A stretch of 64,000 bases of DNA from assembly GCA_036526255.1 (NCBI GenBank), contig DATCYW010000067.1, positions 62,001 to 126,000 of the forward strand, in the 5' to 3' direction. The notes under the pieces are model-generated. The model made no database searches. It had not been told where the DNA came from and saw only the letters and a program-made list of their open reading frames with translations. Position numbers and translations under genes: made by a program. Positions within the stretch are counted from its first letter, which is position 1, and every line of letters begins with the position of its first letter. The DNA comes from Malonomonas sp036526255 (GTDB taxonomy: Bacteria > Desulfobacterota > Desulfuromonadia > Desulfuromonadales > Geopsychrobacteraceae). Below are positions 44,263 to 53,585 of this stretch, one piece after another.

Positions 44263-46236
44263 ATGATTTTCAAACCCAGACGCATTCCGTCACCGCTCGC
44301 CAAGCCTTTTTCCCTGCAGGTATCAGGTAAACTTCAAGCCATGGTCCCCTTTACTCCGCTGCCGGATCAGACCGAGCCACCACCCGATTCGCACTGGCGC
44401 GCCATGCAGCAGACCGAGGTGTTGCGCTTCGTACGCTCGCTGCTGCGCGCCTACGATGTGTTCGGGGCGCAGAACAAGCGCGGCCGAATTGTGCTGGATG
44501 CGCTGCAGGACGCCGCCGACCTGCTGCTTGAATTTCCGCCCGCGGTGCATTCGCCGAAGAAATTTCTGTTCCCCAACTGGGATCAGCTGTTCCGCTTCAA
44601 GCTGGATGAAAACATTCTGCTGCAGCCTGAAACCGCCGCGCCACCGCGGATCATTTTCGGCATGCACCCCTGCGACCTGCACGCGGTCAAAATTCTTGAT
44701 GACTGCCTGTTCGAAGGCGAAACCGACAGCTCGTACCAGGCAAAACGGGAAGCGACGCTGCTGATCGGCGTCGACTGCACGCCGGATGAATACTGCTTCT
44801 GCACCAGCCTCGGCACCGACCGGATTGCCGCCGGCTTCGACCTGTTTCTGCACCGCCGGGACGACCTCTACCTGATTCAGACCGGCAGCGAACGTGGCCT
44901 GCAGCTGCTGAAAAACCACGCCCCGGAGACCTTCGCCGGCGCGGAAGAATCGCCGCTGCCGCTGCAGGTCAAGCAGTGCAGCAACCGGGTCAAGTTCCCG
45001 ATTGAGTCGCTGCCGAGCCTGATGGAAGAAGCCTACGAGGATGATATCTGGCAGGAACTGGGGCATAACTGCCTCGGCTGCGGGTCCTGCACCCTGCTCT
45101 GTCCCAGCTGCTACTGCTTCAACGTGCAGGACAAGCTGGAAATCAACCTGCAGGAAGGGCAGCGGATCCGCACCTGGGATTCCTGTCAGTTCGACCAGTT
45201 CGCCAAGGTCGCCGACGGCGAAAACTTCCGTTCCAGCCAGGCCGACCGCCAGCGCCACCGCTTCTACCGCAAATATAAGTATCTGTGGGATAAACACCAA
45301 CGCACCGCCTGCGTCGGCTGTGGGCGCTGCAGCCGCGAGTGCCTGGCGCAGATCGAGCCGGTCGAGGTGCTCAACCGGCTGTTCGCCGCTTCGCCGCAAC
45401 CAGCAATCAGCAACCAACCGGGCAGTGAATATCAGCCGCAGATGGCGCGGGTGCTCGAAGTGCGCATCCTTTCAGAACAGGACCGGCTGTTCCGCCTGCA
45501 GCTGCCGCAAACGCTCGATTTTACCCCCGGCTGTTTTGTCGAACTATCGGTCTTCGGCCTGGGCGAAGCGCCGTTTTCCATCGCCTCAGCGCCGGATGGC
45601 GGTAAGCAGATCGAGATCGTCGTACGCAAGGCCGGCGCCCTGACCCAGGCGCTGCACCGCACCCGCGAGGGGGACAGCATCGGCATCCGCGGCCCCTTCG
45701 GCAGCGGCTATCCGTTAGCAAATATGGTCGGCAAAGACCTGCTGCTGATCGCCGGTGGCCGCGGGTTGCTGGCGATCCGCTCGCTGCTGCTGGCGGCGCT
45801 GCAACAGCGCCAACAGTTCGGCCGCATCACCCTGCTCTGCGGCGGCCGCAATATCGAATCGCTGATGTTCCCGCAGGATCTGCTCGACTGGCACCAGTCG
45901 GGCCTGCTCGACTGCCGGATCGCGGTCAAGGACAAGCACAACCATTGGGGGATCCCGGCGGTCGATGTCAGCTATCTGTTCAGAGATCTCGAGCTGAATC
46001 CACAACGGACCATCGCTGCCGTCTCCGGCCCGCCGGAAATGTACCGCCAGATCAACCCGCTGCTGTTCCGCATGGGGCTGGACGGGGAGGATATCTACCT
46101 GAACCTGGAACGGCACATGAAATGCGGCCTCGGCAAGTGCGGCAAATGCCAGATCAACAACATCTGCGTCTGCCAGTGCGGACCGATCTTCAGCTACAAC
46201 AGCATCAAACATCTGGGCGAGGCGATTGAGCGATGA
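44263..46236 (+). CDS. Fused beta-gamma subunit of a cytoplasmic group 3b-like hydrogenase
   Basis: 657 residues. Residues 1-380 match the beta subunit (HydB/AsrA type) with two [4Fe-4S] sets, CLGCGSCTLLCPSC and CVGCGRCSREC. A linker rich in Pro/Gln/Ser (about 378-393) leads to Met394. From there the gamma subunit (HydG/AsrB type) runs with a FAD region (GEAPFSIASAP), an NAD(P) region (LLIAGGRGLLA) and a C-terminal [2Fe-2S] set (CGLGKCGKCQI...CVCQCGP). These are usually two genes. Role: electron transfer between the hydrogenase core and NAD(P)H or sulfur. No clear ribosome-binding site for the ATG at 44263; ATG 44341 is an alternative. Confidence 0.85.
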   Translation: MIFKPRRIPSPLAKPFSLQVSGKLQAMVPFTPLPDQTEPPPDSHWRAMQQTEVLRFVRSLLRAYDVFGAQNKRGRIVLDALQDAADLLLEFPPAVHSPKKFLFPNWDQLFRFKLDENILLQPETAAPPRIIFGMHPCDLHAVKILDDCLFEGETDSSYQAKREATLLIGVDCTPDEYCFCTSLGTDRIAAGFDLFLHRRDDLYLIQTGSERGLQLLKNHAPETFAGAEESPLPLQVKQCSNRVKFPIESLPSLMEEAYEDDIWQELGHNCLGCGSCTLLCPSCYCFNVQDKLEINLQEGQRIRTWDSCQFDQFAKVADGENFRSSQADRQRHRFYRKYKYLWDKHQRTACVGCGRCSRECLAQIEPVEVLNRLFAASPQPAISNQPGSEYQPQMARVLEVRILSEQDRLFRLQLPQTLDFTPGCFVELSVFGLGEAPFSIASAPDGGKQIEIVVRKAGALTQALHRTREGDSIGIRGPFGSGYPLANMVGKDLLLIAGGRGLLAIRSLLLAALQQRQQFGRITLLCGGRNIESLMFPQDLLDWHQSGLLDCRIAVKDKHNHWGIPAVDVSYLFRDLELNPQRTIAAVSGPPEMYRQINPLLFRMGLDGEDIYLNLERHMKCGLGKCGKCQINNICVCQCGPIFSYNSIKHLGEAIER

Positions 46237-46973
46237 AGGTGAAGATCGGTCTGTTCGATTTCGCCGGCTGCGAAGGCTGCCAACTGACAGTGATGAATCT
46301 AGAGGAGGAGCTGCTGCAGGTACTGCAGCTGGTCGAGATCGTCGAATTTCGCGAGCTGATGTCCGAACGCGCCGAGCAGATCGAGATCGCCTTTGTTGAA
46401 GGCAGCATCTGCCGCCCCGGCGACCGTGAACGGCTGCAGCAGATCCGTGACCGCAGCCAGATTCTGGTGGCGCTCGGCAGCTGTGCCGATAACGGCGGCG
46501 TCAACGCGCTGGGCAGCGACCGGACCCCCGAAGTGCTGCGCCAGCAGGTCTACGGCAGTCAGCTGCCACACCTCTACACCGAAACGCCGCAGCCGCTCTC
46601 GGCGGTGGTCAAGGTTGATTACCGGATTCCCGGCTGCCCGATCGACGGTCGCGAGTTTCTCGCCGTACTGCAGGCGCTGCTGCTGAAACAGCAGCCAGAG
46701 CTGCCCAGCTTTGCCGTCTGTGTCGAATGCAAGCTGGCCGAATACCCCTGCAGCTTCGATTACGGCCAGGTCTGCCTCGGCCCGATAACCCGCGCCGGCT
46801 GCCGGGCGATCTGCATTGACGGCGGCGGCCACTGCCGCGGCTGCCGCGGCCTGATCGACAACCCGCGCACCTCCCCCTATCACCGGATTCTGGAACAGTA
46901 CGGCTTAAGTATCGACGAGATTCTGGATCAGTACCGCACCTTCAATATCGGCGAGCAGGAGAGCGGCAAATGA
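46233..46973 (+). CDS. hydD: Group 3b-like hydrogenase small (delta) subunit
   Basis: 246 residues, no signal peptide, so cytoplasmic. Cys motif FAGCEGCQL, then LGSCADNGG and IPGCPIDGREF for the proximal cluster, plus a C-terminal Cys-rich region (CVECKLAEYPC, CRGCRGL) for more clusters. Overlaps the fused beta-gamma gene and the alpha gene by 4 bases each, indicating coupled translation. Confidence 0.92.
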   Translation: MKVKIGLFDFAGCEGCQLTVMNLEEELLQVLQLVEIVEFRELMSERAEQIEIAFVEGSICRPGDRERLQQIRDRSQILVALGSCADNGGVNALGSDRTPEVLRQQVYGSQLPHLYTETPQPLSAVVKVDYRIPGCPIDGREFLAVLQALLLKQQPELPSFAVCVECKLAEYPCSFDYGQVCLGPITRAGCRAICIDGGGHCRGCRGLIDNPRTSPYHRILEQYGLSIDEILDQYRTFNIGEQESGK

Positions 46974-48256
46974 GCCAGCGGATCAAACTCGACTATCTGA
47001 CCCGGATTGAAGGGCACGCCCACCTGGTGATCGAGCGTAAAGCCGGCAAAGTGACCGGTTGCCGACTGGAAGTGGTCGAGACGCCGCGCTTTTTTGAGGC
47101 GCTGCTGCAGGGGCGTCACTACAGCGATGTCGCCACCATCGTCGCGCGGGTCTGCGGGGTCTGCTCCATCTCCCACACGCTGGCCTCGCTGATGGCGACC
47201 GAAGCTGCGCTGAAGATCGAGGTGCCGCCTGCCGCGCAGCTGTTGCGCCGGCTACTCAGCTACGGCGAGATCGTGCAGAGCCATCTGCTGCAGCTCTATT
47301 TTATGGCGGTCCCCGATTACTTAGGTGCGGCCAGCCTGTTTCAACTGCTCGACGCTCAGCCGGAGCTGGTGCGCCGGGCGCTGCGCCTGAAAAGGGTCGG
47401 CAACCGGATCTGTGAAGTGATCGGCGGCCGGCCGATCCATCCGGTCACGACCTGCCTGGGCGGTTTCTCGACGAAACCGGAAGTCGGTCAACTCAAACAG
47501 CTGCGTCAGGAACTGGTCGCCTCGCTGCCCGATCTGGAAGCGACCGTCGAGCTGTTCGCAGAATTCGAGTATCCGCAATTCAGTCGCCAGCGCGAAGCGA
47601 TCAGCCTGCAGGCCAACGGCCGCTATCCGCTGCACGGCAGCATACTGACTTCGAGCAGCGGCGAAAGCTGCTCGGTCGCTGACTACCGCACACAGATTGA
47701 AGAGTACCTGCTGCCCCATTCGACCGCCAAGCTGGCGCGCAGTCGCAGCGGAAGCTACATGGTCGGTGCCCAGGCGCGCGTCCGTAACGGCGCCGGACAC
47801 TTATCGCCGATGGCGAAAAAAGTCGCCGAAGCCCTGCAGCTGGAGCAATCCGGCAACAATCCATTTGAAAATCTCAAAGCACGACTGGTCGAGGTGATTC
47901 ACTGTATCGAAGAGTCGCTGCATGTCATCGACGAACTGCTGCTGCACGGCATGCCGCGGATTAACAGCAACAGCACGCCGGTGGTCGGCGGCAGCGGAAC
48001 GGCGGCGGTGGAAGCACCGCGCGGGCTGCTGTTTCACCGCTATGAATATGCCGCGGACGGTCTGTTACAACAGGCCGACTGCGTCATCCCGACCGCGCAG
48101 AATCTGGCCTCGATCGAAGCCGATATCCAACTGCTACTGCCGCAACTGCTCGATCAACCGGAAGAGCTGCTACGACAACAACTGGAGATGCTGATCCGCG
48201 CCTACGACCCCTGCCTGAGCTGTTCAACCCACCTGGTTAAGCTCGACCTGGCTTGA
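46970..48256 (+). CDS. hydA: Group 3b-like hydrogenase large (alpha) subunit
   Basis: 428 residues. Nickel motifs RVCGVCSISH and DPCLSCSTH, followed by a short 7-residue tail. Shorter than the exported enzyme's large subunit, as is usual for group 3. Group 3b enzymes interconvert H2 and NAD(P)H in the cytoplasm and can reduce sulfur. ATGA overlaps on both sides. Confidence 0.94.
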   Translation: MSQRIKLDYLTRIEGHAHLVIERKAGKVTGCRLEVVETPRFFEALLQGRHYSDVATIVARVCGVCSISHTLASLMATEAALKIEVPPAAQLLRRLLSYGEIVQSHLLQLYFMAVPDYLGAASLFQLLDAQPELVRRALRLKRVGNRICEVIGGRPIHPVTTCLGGFSTKPEVGQLKQLRQELVASLPDLEATVELFAEFEYPQFSRQREAISLQANGRYPLHGSILTSSSGESCSVADYRTQIEEYLLPHSTAKLARSRSGSYMVGAQARVRNGAGHLSPMAKKVAEALQLEQSGNNPFENLKARLVEVIHCIEESLHVIDELLLHGMPRINSNSTPVVGGSGTAAVEAPRGLLFHRYEYAADGLLQQADCVIPTAQNLASIEADIQLLLPQLLDQPEELLRQQLEMLIRAYDPCLSCSTHLVKLDLA

Positions 48257-48726
48257 TTATGACAAGGACCCAGCTCAGAATCATCGGCATCGGCAATCCC
48301 CTGATGGGGGACGACGGGCTCGGCATCGCCGTCATTGAACAGCTGCAGCAGCACCAGCTGCCACCCTGCGTAGAATTGATTGATGGCGGCTGCGGCGGCT
48401 TGAGCCTGGTGCCGCTGCTGACCGAATGCCGGCTGGCGATCATCATTGATGCGGCGGATTTTGGCGCCAATCCCGGCAGCATCAAAACCCTGACGACGGC
48501 CGATCTGAGCCAGATCCCTGCGCAAATCTTTCGCCCTTCCAGTCACCAGCCGGGGCTGGCTGACGTCCTTCAGTTGTTAAAAAAGCTGAACGAGTTACCG
48601 CAATTGACTATGTTTTTCATGCAGGTGGCGAATTGCCGGCAAGGTTACGGCCTGTCCGGACAGGTTCGTGCCGCACTTCCGGACCTGATCGCTGAAATTC
48701 GCCGCGTCATCCCGCCGACCGTCTGA
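48253..48726 (+). CDS. Maturation endopeptidase for the cytoplasmic hydrogenase
   Basis: 157 residues, HycI/HoxW-type. GIGNPLMGDDGLG and LIDGGCGG carry the metal ligands; SSHQPGLADVL has the conserved His. It overlaps hydA by 4 bases, so it most likely removes the tail of that subunit. Confidence 0.92.
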   Translation: MIMTRTQLRIIGIGNPLMGDDGLGIAVIEQLQQHQLPPCVELIDGGCGGLSLVPLLTECRLAIIIDAADFGANPGSIKTLTTADLSQIPAQIFRPSSHQPGLADVLQLLKKLNELPQLTMFFMQVANCRQGYGLSGQVRAALPDLIAEIRRVIPPTV

Positions 48727-48842
48727 ACCCGCACAAGTAACTCGACTTTCCATTACCCCACAACAAGTTGGCGGCTAAGCATTTAATTGCAAAGGGTTTT
48801 ACTCAACTAAAATAGACACACAGATAATCGTTGAATTACACA

Positions 48843-48869
48843 TAAAGTGCCATTTCTTATTGCCTTAAG
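48843..48869 (+). promoter_or_regulatory. Sigma-28 (FliA)-like promoter of the chemoreceptor gene
   Basis: TAAAGTGC-11-GCCTTAAG closely follows the flagellar sigma-28 pattern (TAAAGTTT-11-GCCGATAA). The transcript would start near 48877, with a leader of about 67 bases in which TTAGCCC (48889) and GGGCTAA (48924) can pair just before the ribosome-binding site. Confidence 0.55.
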
Positions 48870-48943
48870 TTGAACTAAGCTGCTACCATTAGCCCTGTCC
48901 AACAAATTTCAATGTCAGGATGGGGGCTAAGGGAGTTCAACGA

Positions 48944-50800
48944 ATGTCATCCGTAAATCAACGCAAATTCCGCTTGAAAATATTCCACAAAATGGCCCTG
49001 ATCGGCCTGCTCGGACTGGCCGGCATGCTGGCCCTCGGCGGTATCGGCTACCTGTCGACCGACAGTATCGACGCGACCGCCTTAAGGGCACTGGACAGAA
49101 ACGATGCAATCCGTCTGAATCTGGTCTCCAGCTACGACCAGGCGCTGGCCAGCGAAGGGCAGGCCCGCGAACTTAGCAACCTGAACCTGCGCCTGATCGA
49201 ACTGCTGGACCTGGTCATCACCGGTCCGCACAAAGGGGTCAGCGAGCAGCAGATTTTGGCTGAGGCGCAAGGGCTGGTCAAAGAAGCCGCTATCATCCAC
49301 AAAGTTCCAGGCGCCGACCGGCTGATTGCCGGAACCAAGAACAGCATCGGCACCGTCACCGTCAACAACTTCACCGATGTCGTCACCCTGCTCGAATTCG
49401 AGCTGCCGGAACTCTACAGCCTGAAGTCTGACAAAATCGGTTTCAGCCAGCGGCAGGGTGAAATCGCCCTCTCGATGGCCAAAATGTACTATTTCATCTC
49501 ACGCAACCTGCAGGAACTTGCCGACAACAGCCTGGCTGAGGTCGCGACCACTAAAGGGCTTCTGAGTGCGGCTCTGCAGGACGCCGATGCCGAAATGGCA
49601 AAAACCCGGCAGAACCTGAACGCTACAGCGAATCAGGCGGCAATCAGCCTGCTGCTGGTATTGGTTCTGACCCTGCTCGTTCTCGGCAGCATCTTTGCGC
49701 TCTTTGCCCGCAGCATCACCAGTCCACTGCATGATACGGTCACCATGGCCAGAGCTCTGGGTGCCGGCCGCGTTTCCGCCCGGCTTCGGATAGCTGAACG
49801 GGGCGATGAATTCGGCACCATGGCTCGCGAGCTCAACGCGTTTGCCGACAGCCTGGAGCATGAGGTTGTCGATGCGATGCTTAAACTGGCGGAGGGCGAT
49901 TTCAATCTGGACATCCATCCCAAAGATGCGCAGGATCTGGTTCGCTCGACGCTGCAGAAAACCGCCAACAAACTCAGCGACACTCTGGATGAAATTCTCT
50001 CGGCCAGCGATCAGATTGCCAACGGCAGTGAACAGGTCGCCGACAGCGCGCAACAGCTTTCGCACGGAGCCAGCACCTCTGCGGCAGCGCTGGAAGAGAT
50101 CAGCGCCTCAATGAACGAAATGGCCACCCAGATCCATCAGAGCGCCGGCAACGCTGATGCCGCCAACCAGTTTTCGACCGAAGCCAAACTGGCGGCGGAA
50201 TCGGGCAACAGCAAAATGACCGAGATGGTCAAGGCGATGGTTGAAATCAAAGCTGCTGGCCAGAACATCGGCAAAATCATCAAAGCAATTGACGAAATCG
50301 CCTTTCAGACCAACCTATTGGCGCTTAACGCCGCAGTTGAGGCTGCCCGCGCCGGCCAACATGGCAAAGGCTTCGCCGTGGTCGCCGAGGAGGTCCGCAA
50401 TCTGGCAGCCCGCAGCGCCAAAGCGGCCAGCGAAACCACGGCTCTGATTCAGTCCTCAGTCGATAAGACTGAAAAAGGGGTGCAGATCGCCGACGAAACA
50501 GCTCGCTCGCTGGCGACGATTGTCGGCGGCATCACCAAGGTCTCTGATCTGGTCGACGAGATCGCCGCCGCCGGCAAAGAACAGGCGACCGGCATTACCC
50601 AGGTCAACATCGGTCTCGGCCAGATCGACCAGGTCATTCAGTCCAACACTGCCAGCGCCGAGGAGAGCGCTGCGACCAGTGAACAGCTTTCCGCACAGGC
50701 CGCCAGACTGAACGAGCTGCTGGCGCACTTCAACTTGAAATCCGTTCAAGCAGCAGATCAGAAACCTTTCCAGCAGAGCATCGGCTGGAGCAACCTCTGA
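48944..50800 (+). CDS. Methyl-accepting chemotaxis protein
   Basis: 618 residues from the ATG at 48944 (AAGGGAG at 8 bases; an ATG at 48920 lacks a site). Membrane helix 1 (about 15-37), a periplasmic sensor of about 190 residues, helix 2 (about 225-250), HAMP, and the signalling domain with the hairpin tip EIAFQTNLLALNAAVEAARAG. No C-terminal CheR-docking pentapeptide. Ligand unknown. It follows the hydrogenase operon but has its own sigma-28-like promoter. Confidence 0.95.
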   Translation: MSSVNQRKFRLKIFHKMALIGLLGLAGMLALGGIGYLSTDSIDATALRALDRNDAIRLNLVSSYDQALASEGQARELSNLNLRLIELLDLVITGPHKGVSEQQILAEAQGLVKEAAIIHKVPGADRLIAGTKNSIGTVTVNNFTDVVTLLEFELPELYSLKSDKIGFSQRQGEIALSMAKMYYFISRNLQELADNSLAEVATTKGLLSAALQDADAEMAKTRQNLNATANQAAISLLLVLVLTLLVLGSIFALFARSITSPLHDTVTMARALGAGRVSARLRIAERGDEFGTMARELNAFADSLEHEVVDAMLKLAEGDFNLDIHPKDAQDLVRSTLQKTANKLSDTLDEILSASDQIANGSEQVADSAQQLSHGASTSAAALEEISASMNEMATQIHQSAGNADAANQFSTEAKLAAESGNSKMTEMVKAMVEIKAAGQNIGKIIKAIDEIAFQTNLLALNAAVEAARAGQHGKGFAVVAEEVRNLAARSAKAASETTALIQSSVDKTEKGVQIADETARSLATIVGGITKVSDLVDEIAAAGKEQATGITQVNIGLGQIDQVIQSNTASAEESAATSEQLSAQAARLNELLAHFNLKSVQAADQKPFQQSIGWSNL

Positions 50801-50827
50801 CCTTCCCGCAGCCCGCTGCCAGCCCCT

Positions 50828-50835
50828 GTATACGG
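50828..50835. promoter_or_regulatory. GTATACGG motif upstream of tatA
   Basis: GTATACGG lies about 95 bases before the tatA start and matches the core of the dyad at 38636. Listed as a possible further site of the hydrogenase regulator. Confidence 0.25.
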
Positions 50836-50930
50836 CAGCAACATTGATTGTCTTTTTTTTCGCCGCGGTGTATGTTGTGCTCTTCGAAGAAACCTGACTT
50901 ATTCGACTTGACCATATAAGGAGGAGCTAG

Positions 50931-51146
50931 ATGTTTGGATTGGGTACACAAGAGCTGCTGATTATCCTGGTACTGGTGATGATTGTCTTTGGCGCCGGCA
51001 AACTGCCCCAGGTTGGCAGTGCCCTCGGCAAGGGGCTGCGTAACTTCAAAAAAGGGGTGAACGACGCCGATGCCGAAGAGGAAGAGATCGAAGAAGCCAA
51101 AGTAGAAAAGATCGAGAATCAGGACGACAAGAAAAAAGACGCCTGA
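50931..51146 (+). CDS. tatA: Twin-arginine translocase subunit TatA
   Basis: 71 residues. Membrane helix (about 7-20) followed by the FGAGKLPQVGSALGKGLRNFKKG amphipathic helix (short core GKLPQVG) and an acidic/basic tail. AAGGAGGAG precedes the ATG. Forms the Tat pore that exports folded proteins such as the hydrogenase small subunit and HybA in this window. No tatC here. TatE cannot be excluded. Confidence 0.93.
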   Translation: MFGLGTQELLIILVLVMIVFGAGKLPQVGSALGKGLRNFKKGVNDADAEEEEIEEAKVEKIENQDDKKKDA

Positions 51147-51168
51147 GTCCCCCTGACCCATCAGTCGC

Positions 51169-51205
51169 AAAAAAGGAGCAGCCTTAAGTGGTCTGCTCCT
51201 TTTTA
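51169..51205. terminator. Bidirectional terminator between tatA and moaA
   Basis: AAAAAGGAGCAG / CTGCTCCTTTTT stem with an 11-base loop; serves both converging genes. Confidence 0.88.
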
Positions 51206-51228
51206 AGTTTCAGGGGCGGCAACAAAGA

Positions 51229-52218
51229 TTAGCCACCGATACCGTGCATCCGCCGCTTGCCGGGTGTATAGTCCGCATCACGCAAGCCATGTCGCTCCGG
51301 CTTATCGAGAACCGACTTCCCCAGCAGTTCAGCCAACCTTTCATCACTACACCCCTGCCGCAGAATCGACAGCAGATCGACCTCCTGCTGTGACAACAAA
51401 CAGGGGCGTAACTGACCGTCGGCAGTCAGACGCAGGCGGTTACAGCCACCGCAAAAATGCTCCGAAACGGCCGGGATAATGCCGACAGTTCCCTGCGCCC
51501 CCTGCAGCCGATAGATCTGCGCCGGGCCGACAATCCCCTTGCTGTCCTCTGCCACCAGCGGCGCCAGCTGCTGCAGATCGGCCTGAATACGACTGGCGGA
51601 GTAGAGCTGTTCCGGGGTATATTCCAGCCCGGAGCTGACCGGCATGAACTCGATAAACCGCACCTGCCAGGGGTGCGAATAGGTCAAGCGGCCAAAATCG
51701 GTAATCTCATCGGCATTGACGCCGAGTATCGGCACCATGTTGATTTTGATCGGCGTCAATCCGGCCTTTTCTGCGGCCTCGATCCCAAGCAGGACCTGAT
51801 CAAGCCCTTCGCGGCGGGTAATTTCGGCAAAGCGTTGCGGCTGCAGACTGTCGAGGCTGATATTGACCCGCGACAAACCCGCCTGCTTCAGAGCGACGGC
51901 GTTATCGGCCAAGAGCAGACCGTTGGTGGTCAGGGTGACTTCCGGACGTTGTGGCAGCTGACAGAGCGCGGCGATAAAACCGATCAAGCCCTTGCGTACC
52001 AGCGGCTCACCACCGGTGAGACGAATCTTGCGCACCCCCAGCTCGACGGCAATGCGCGCCACGCGCAGCAGCTCTTCATAGCTGAGCACTGCCTGATGGC
52101 CCACTGACGGCACCCCCTGCTCCGGCATACAGTAACGACAACGCAGGTTACAGCGATCAGTGACCGAAATCCGCAGGTAATCGATTTTTCGTAAAAAAGA
52201 ATCGCGCAAAGTGATCAT
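51229..52218 (-). CDS. moaA: GTP 3',8-cyclase MoaA
   Basis: 329 residues. Radical SAM motif DRCNLRCRYC, TGGEPLV, a second cluster CGGCNRLRLTADGQLRPC (positions about 258-275) and a C-terminal GG that is essential for the reaction. First step of molybdenum cofactor synthesis, together with MoaC at 28703. Start is uncertain: no good site before ATG 52218 or GTG 52236. Confidence 0.95.
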   Translation of the reverse strand: MITLRDSFLRKIDYLRISVTDRCNLRCRYCMPEQGVPSVGHQAVLSYEELLRVARIAVELGVRKIRLTGGEPLVRKGLIGFIAALCQLPQRPEVTLTTNGLLLADNAVALKQAGLSRVNISLDSLQPQRFAEITRREGLDQVLLGIEAAEKAGLTPIKINMVPILGVNADEITDFGRLTYSHPWQVRFIEFMPVSSGLEYTPEQLYSASRIQADLQQLAPLVAEDSKGIVGPAQIYRLQGAQGTVGIIPAVSEHFCGGCNRLRLTADGQLRPCLLSQQEVDLLSILRQGCSDERLAELLGKSVLDKPERHGLRDADYTPGKRRMHGIGG

Positions 52219-52335
52219 CCAGATTTCTGCCGGCACCGAGTTGCCCGCCGGCCTGGCTGGTTTAAAACTGAGCGGGGCAACGCATGCGCCGCCCCATCAG
52301 CTGATCACTATAGCTTTTTTCTCCGGCAGGAACAA

Positions 52336-53409
52336 CTATCCAGGCGGGGTATCTTTCGGTAAACGGGACTCGAAGGTCCGCTTCTCCACGGCACAACGAT
52401 ACGCTTCCTGGGCAGTGATGACCCCCTCATCCAGCAGTTTCATCAGGTGGCTGTCCATCAGCTGCATCCCCTCGCCCCGCGCGGTCTGAATAATTGATGG
52501 AATCTGAAAGGTTTTCCCCTCGCGGATCAGGTTACCGATCGCCGCGTTGCCAAGCATGATCTCCAGCGCGGCCACTCGCCCTTTGCCATCGGCGGTTTTC
52601 AACAGCTGCTGACAGACCACCCCCTTGAGACTCTCACCAAGCATACTGCGGATCTGCTCCTGGGCATCGGTCGGAAAAACGTCAATAATCCGGTCGATGG
52701 TCTTTGGTGCCGAATTGGTGTGCAGGGTGCCAAACACCAGGTGGCCGGTTTCGGCGGCACTCATCGCCAGCTCGATGGTTTCCAGATCGCGCATCTCGCC
52801 GACCAGAATGACATCAGGATCTTCCCGCAGGGCCGCCTTCAGCGCGCTGCCGAAAGACTTACTGTGGGTGCCGATCTGGCGCTGATTCATCAGCGATTTT
52901 TTGTTCGGATGGATAAATTCGAGCGGATCTTCCAGGGTCAGGATATGCTCGCTGCGGGTGCTGTTAATAAGATCGATCATCGCCGCCATGGTGGTCGACT
53001 TGCCGCTGCCGGTCGGCCCGGTGACCAGCACCAGCCCCTTTTTGAAGCGGGTCATCTTACGCACCCCCTCCGGCAACTTCAGCTGATCGGCGCTGAGAAT
53101 TTCACTGGGGATAATCCGGAACACCGCGGCCATCCCCCGATGGGTATCAAGAATGTTACCCCGAAAGCGGGCCACTCCGGGGATCGAATAGGCAAAATCG
53201 AGGTCGCGGGTCCTCTCAAAGTTTTCAATCTGCTCTTCATCAAGAATCTCGTAAAGCAGCGCCTTGACCTGCTCGTTGGTCAGATCTGGAGACTTGATCC
53301 TGGCCATCTCGCCATGTAAGCGGAAAATCGGCGGCGCGCCGGTAGAAAGATGCAGGTCACTGGCACCTTGCTGTTGCTGCATCTTGAAAAGTGCATCGAT
53401 TTTTGCCAT
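52336..53409 (-). CDS. pilT: Type IV pilus retraction ATPase PilT
   Basis: 357 residues from the ATG at 53409 (GAGGAG upstream). ASDLHLSTGAPP start, Walker A GPTGSGKSTT, Asp box and Walker B VGEMRDLETIE, and the C-terminal AIGNLIREGKTFQI typical of PilT. Powers pilus retraction at the inner-membrane base. No other pilus gene adjoins it. Confidence 0.94.
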   Translation of the reverse strand: MAKIDALFKMQQQQGASDLHLSTGAPPIFRLHGEMARIKSPDLTNEQVKALLYEILDEEQIENFERTRDLDFAYSIPGVARFRGNILDTHRGMAAVFRIIPSEILSADQLKLPEGVRKMTRFKKGLVLVTGPTGSGKSTTMAAMIDLINSTRSEHILTLEDPLEFIHPNKKSLMNQRQIGTHSKSFGSALKAALREDPDVILVGEMRDLETIELAMSAAETGHLVFGTLHTNSAPKTIDRIIDVFPTDAQEQIRSMLGESLKGVVCQQLLKTADGKGRVAALEIMLGNAAIGNLIREGKTFQIPSIIQTARGEGMQLMDSHLMKLLDEGVITAQEAYRCAVEKRTFESRLPKDTPPG

Positions 53410-53585
53410 TCTGTCGCTCCTCAACAAGCACAAAGATTAAGATTTTTTTATAGTGCCAGCCATGCCTGCAGCTGTCAAGGGAACTTGGCGAGCAATCTCG
53501 CGAAATGGACCTTGTCCGTGCCTCATGCGCTATGTTAATCTGCAAATGTTACAACGCAAACAAATCAAGTTTAACGGAGAGAAAG

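Noticed and set aside
48727..48943. c-di-GMP riboswitch before the chemoreceptor
   Set aside because: The conserved GEMM core is not present; only a simple pairing near the ribosome-binding site is seen.
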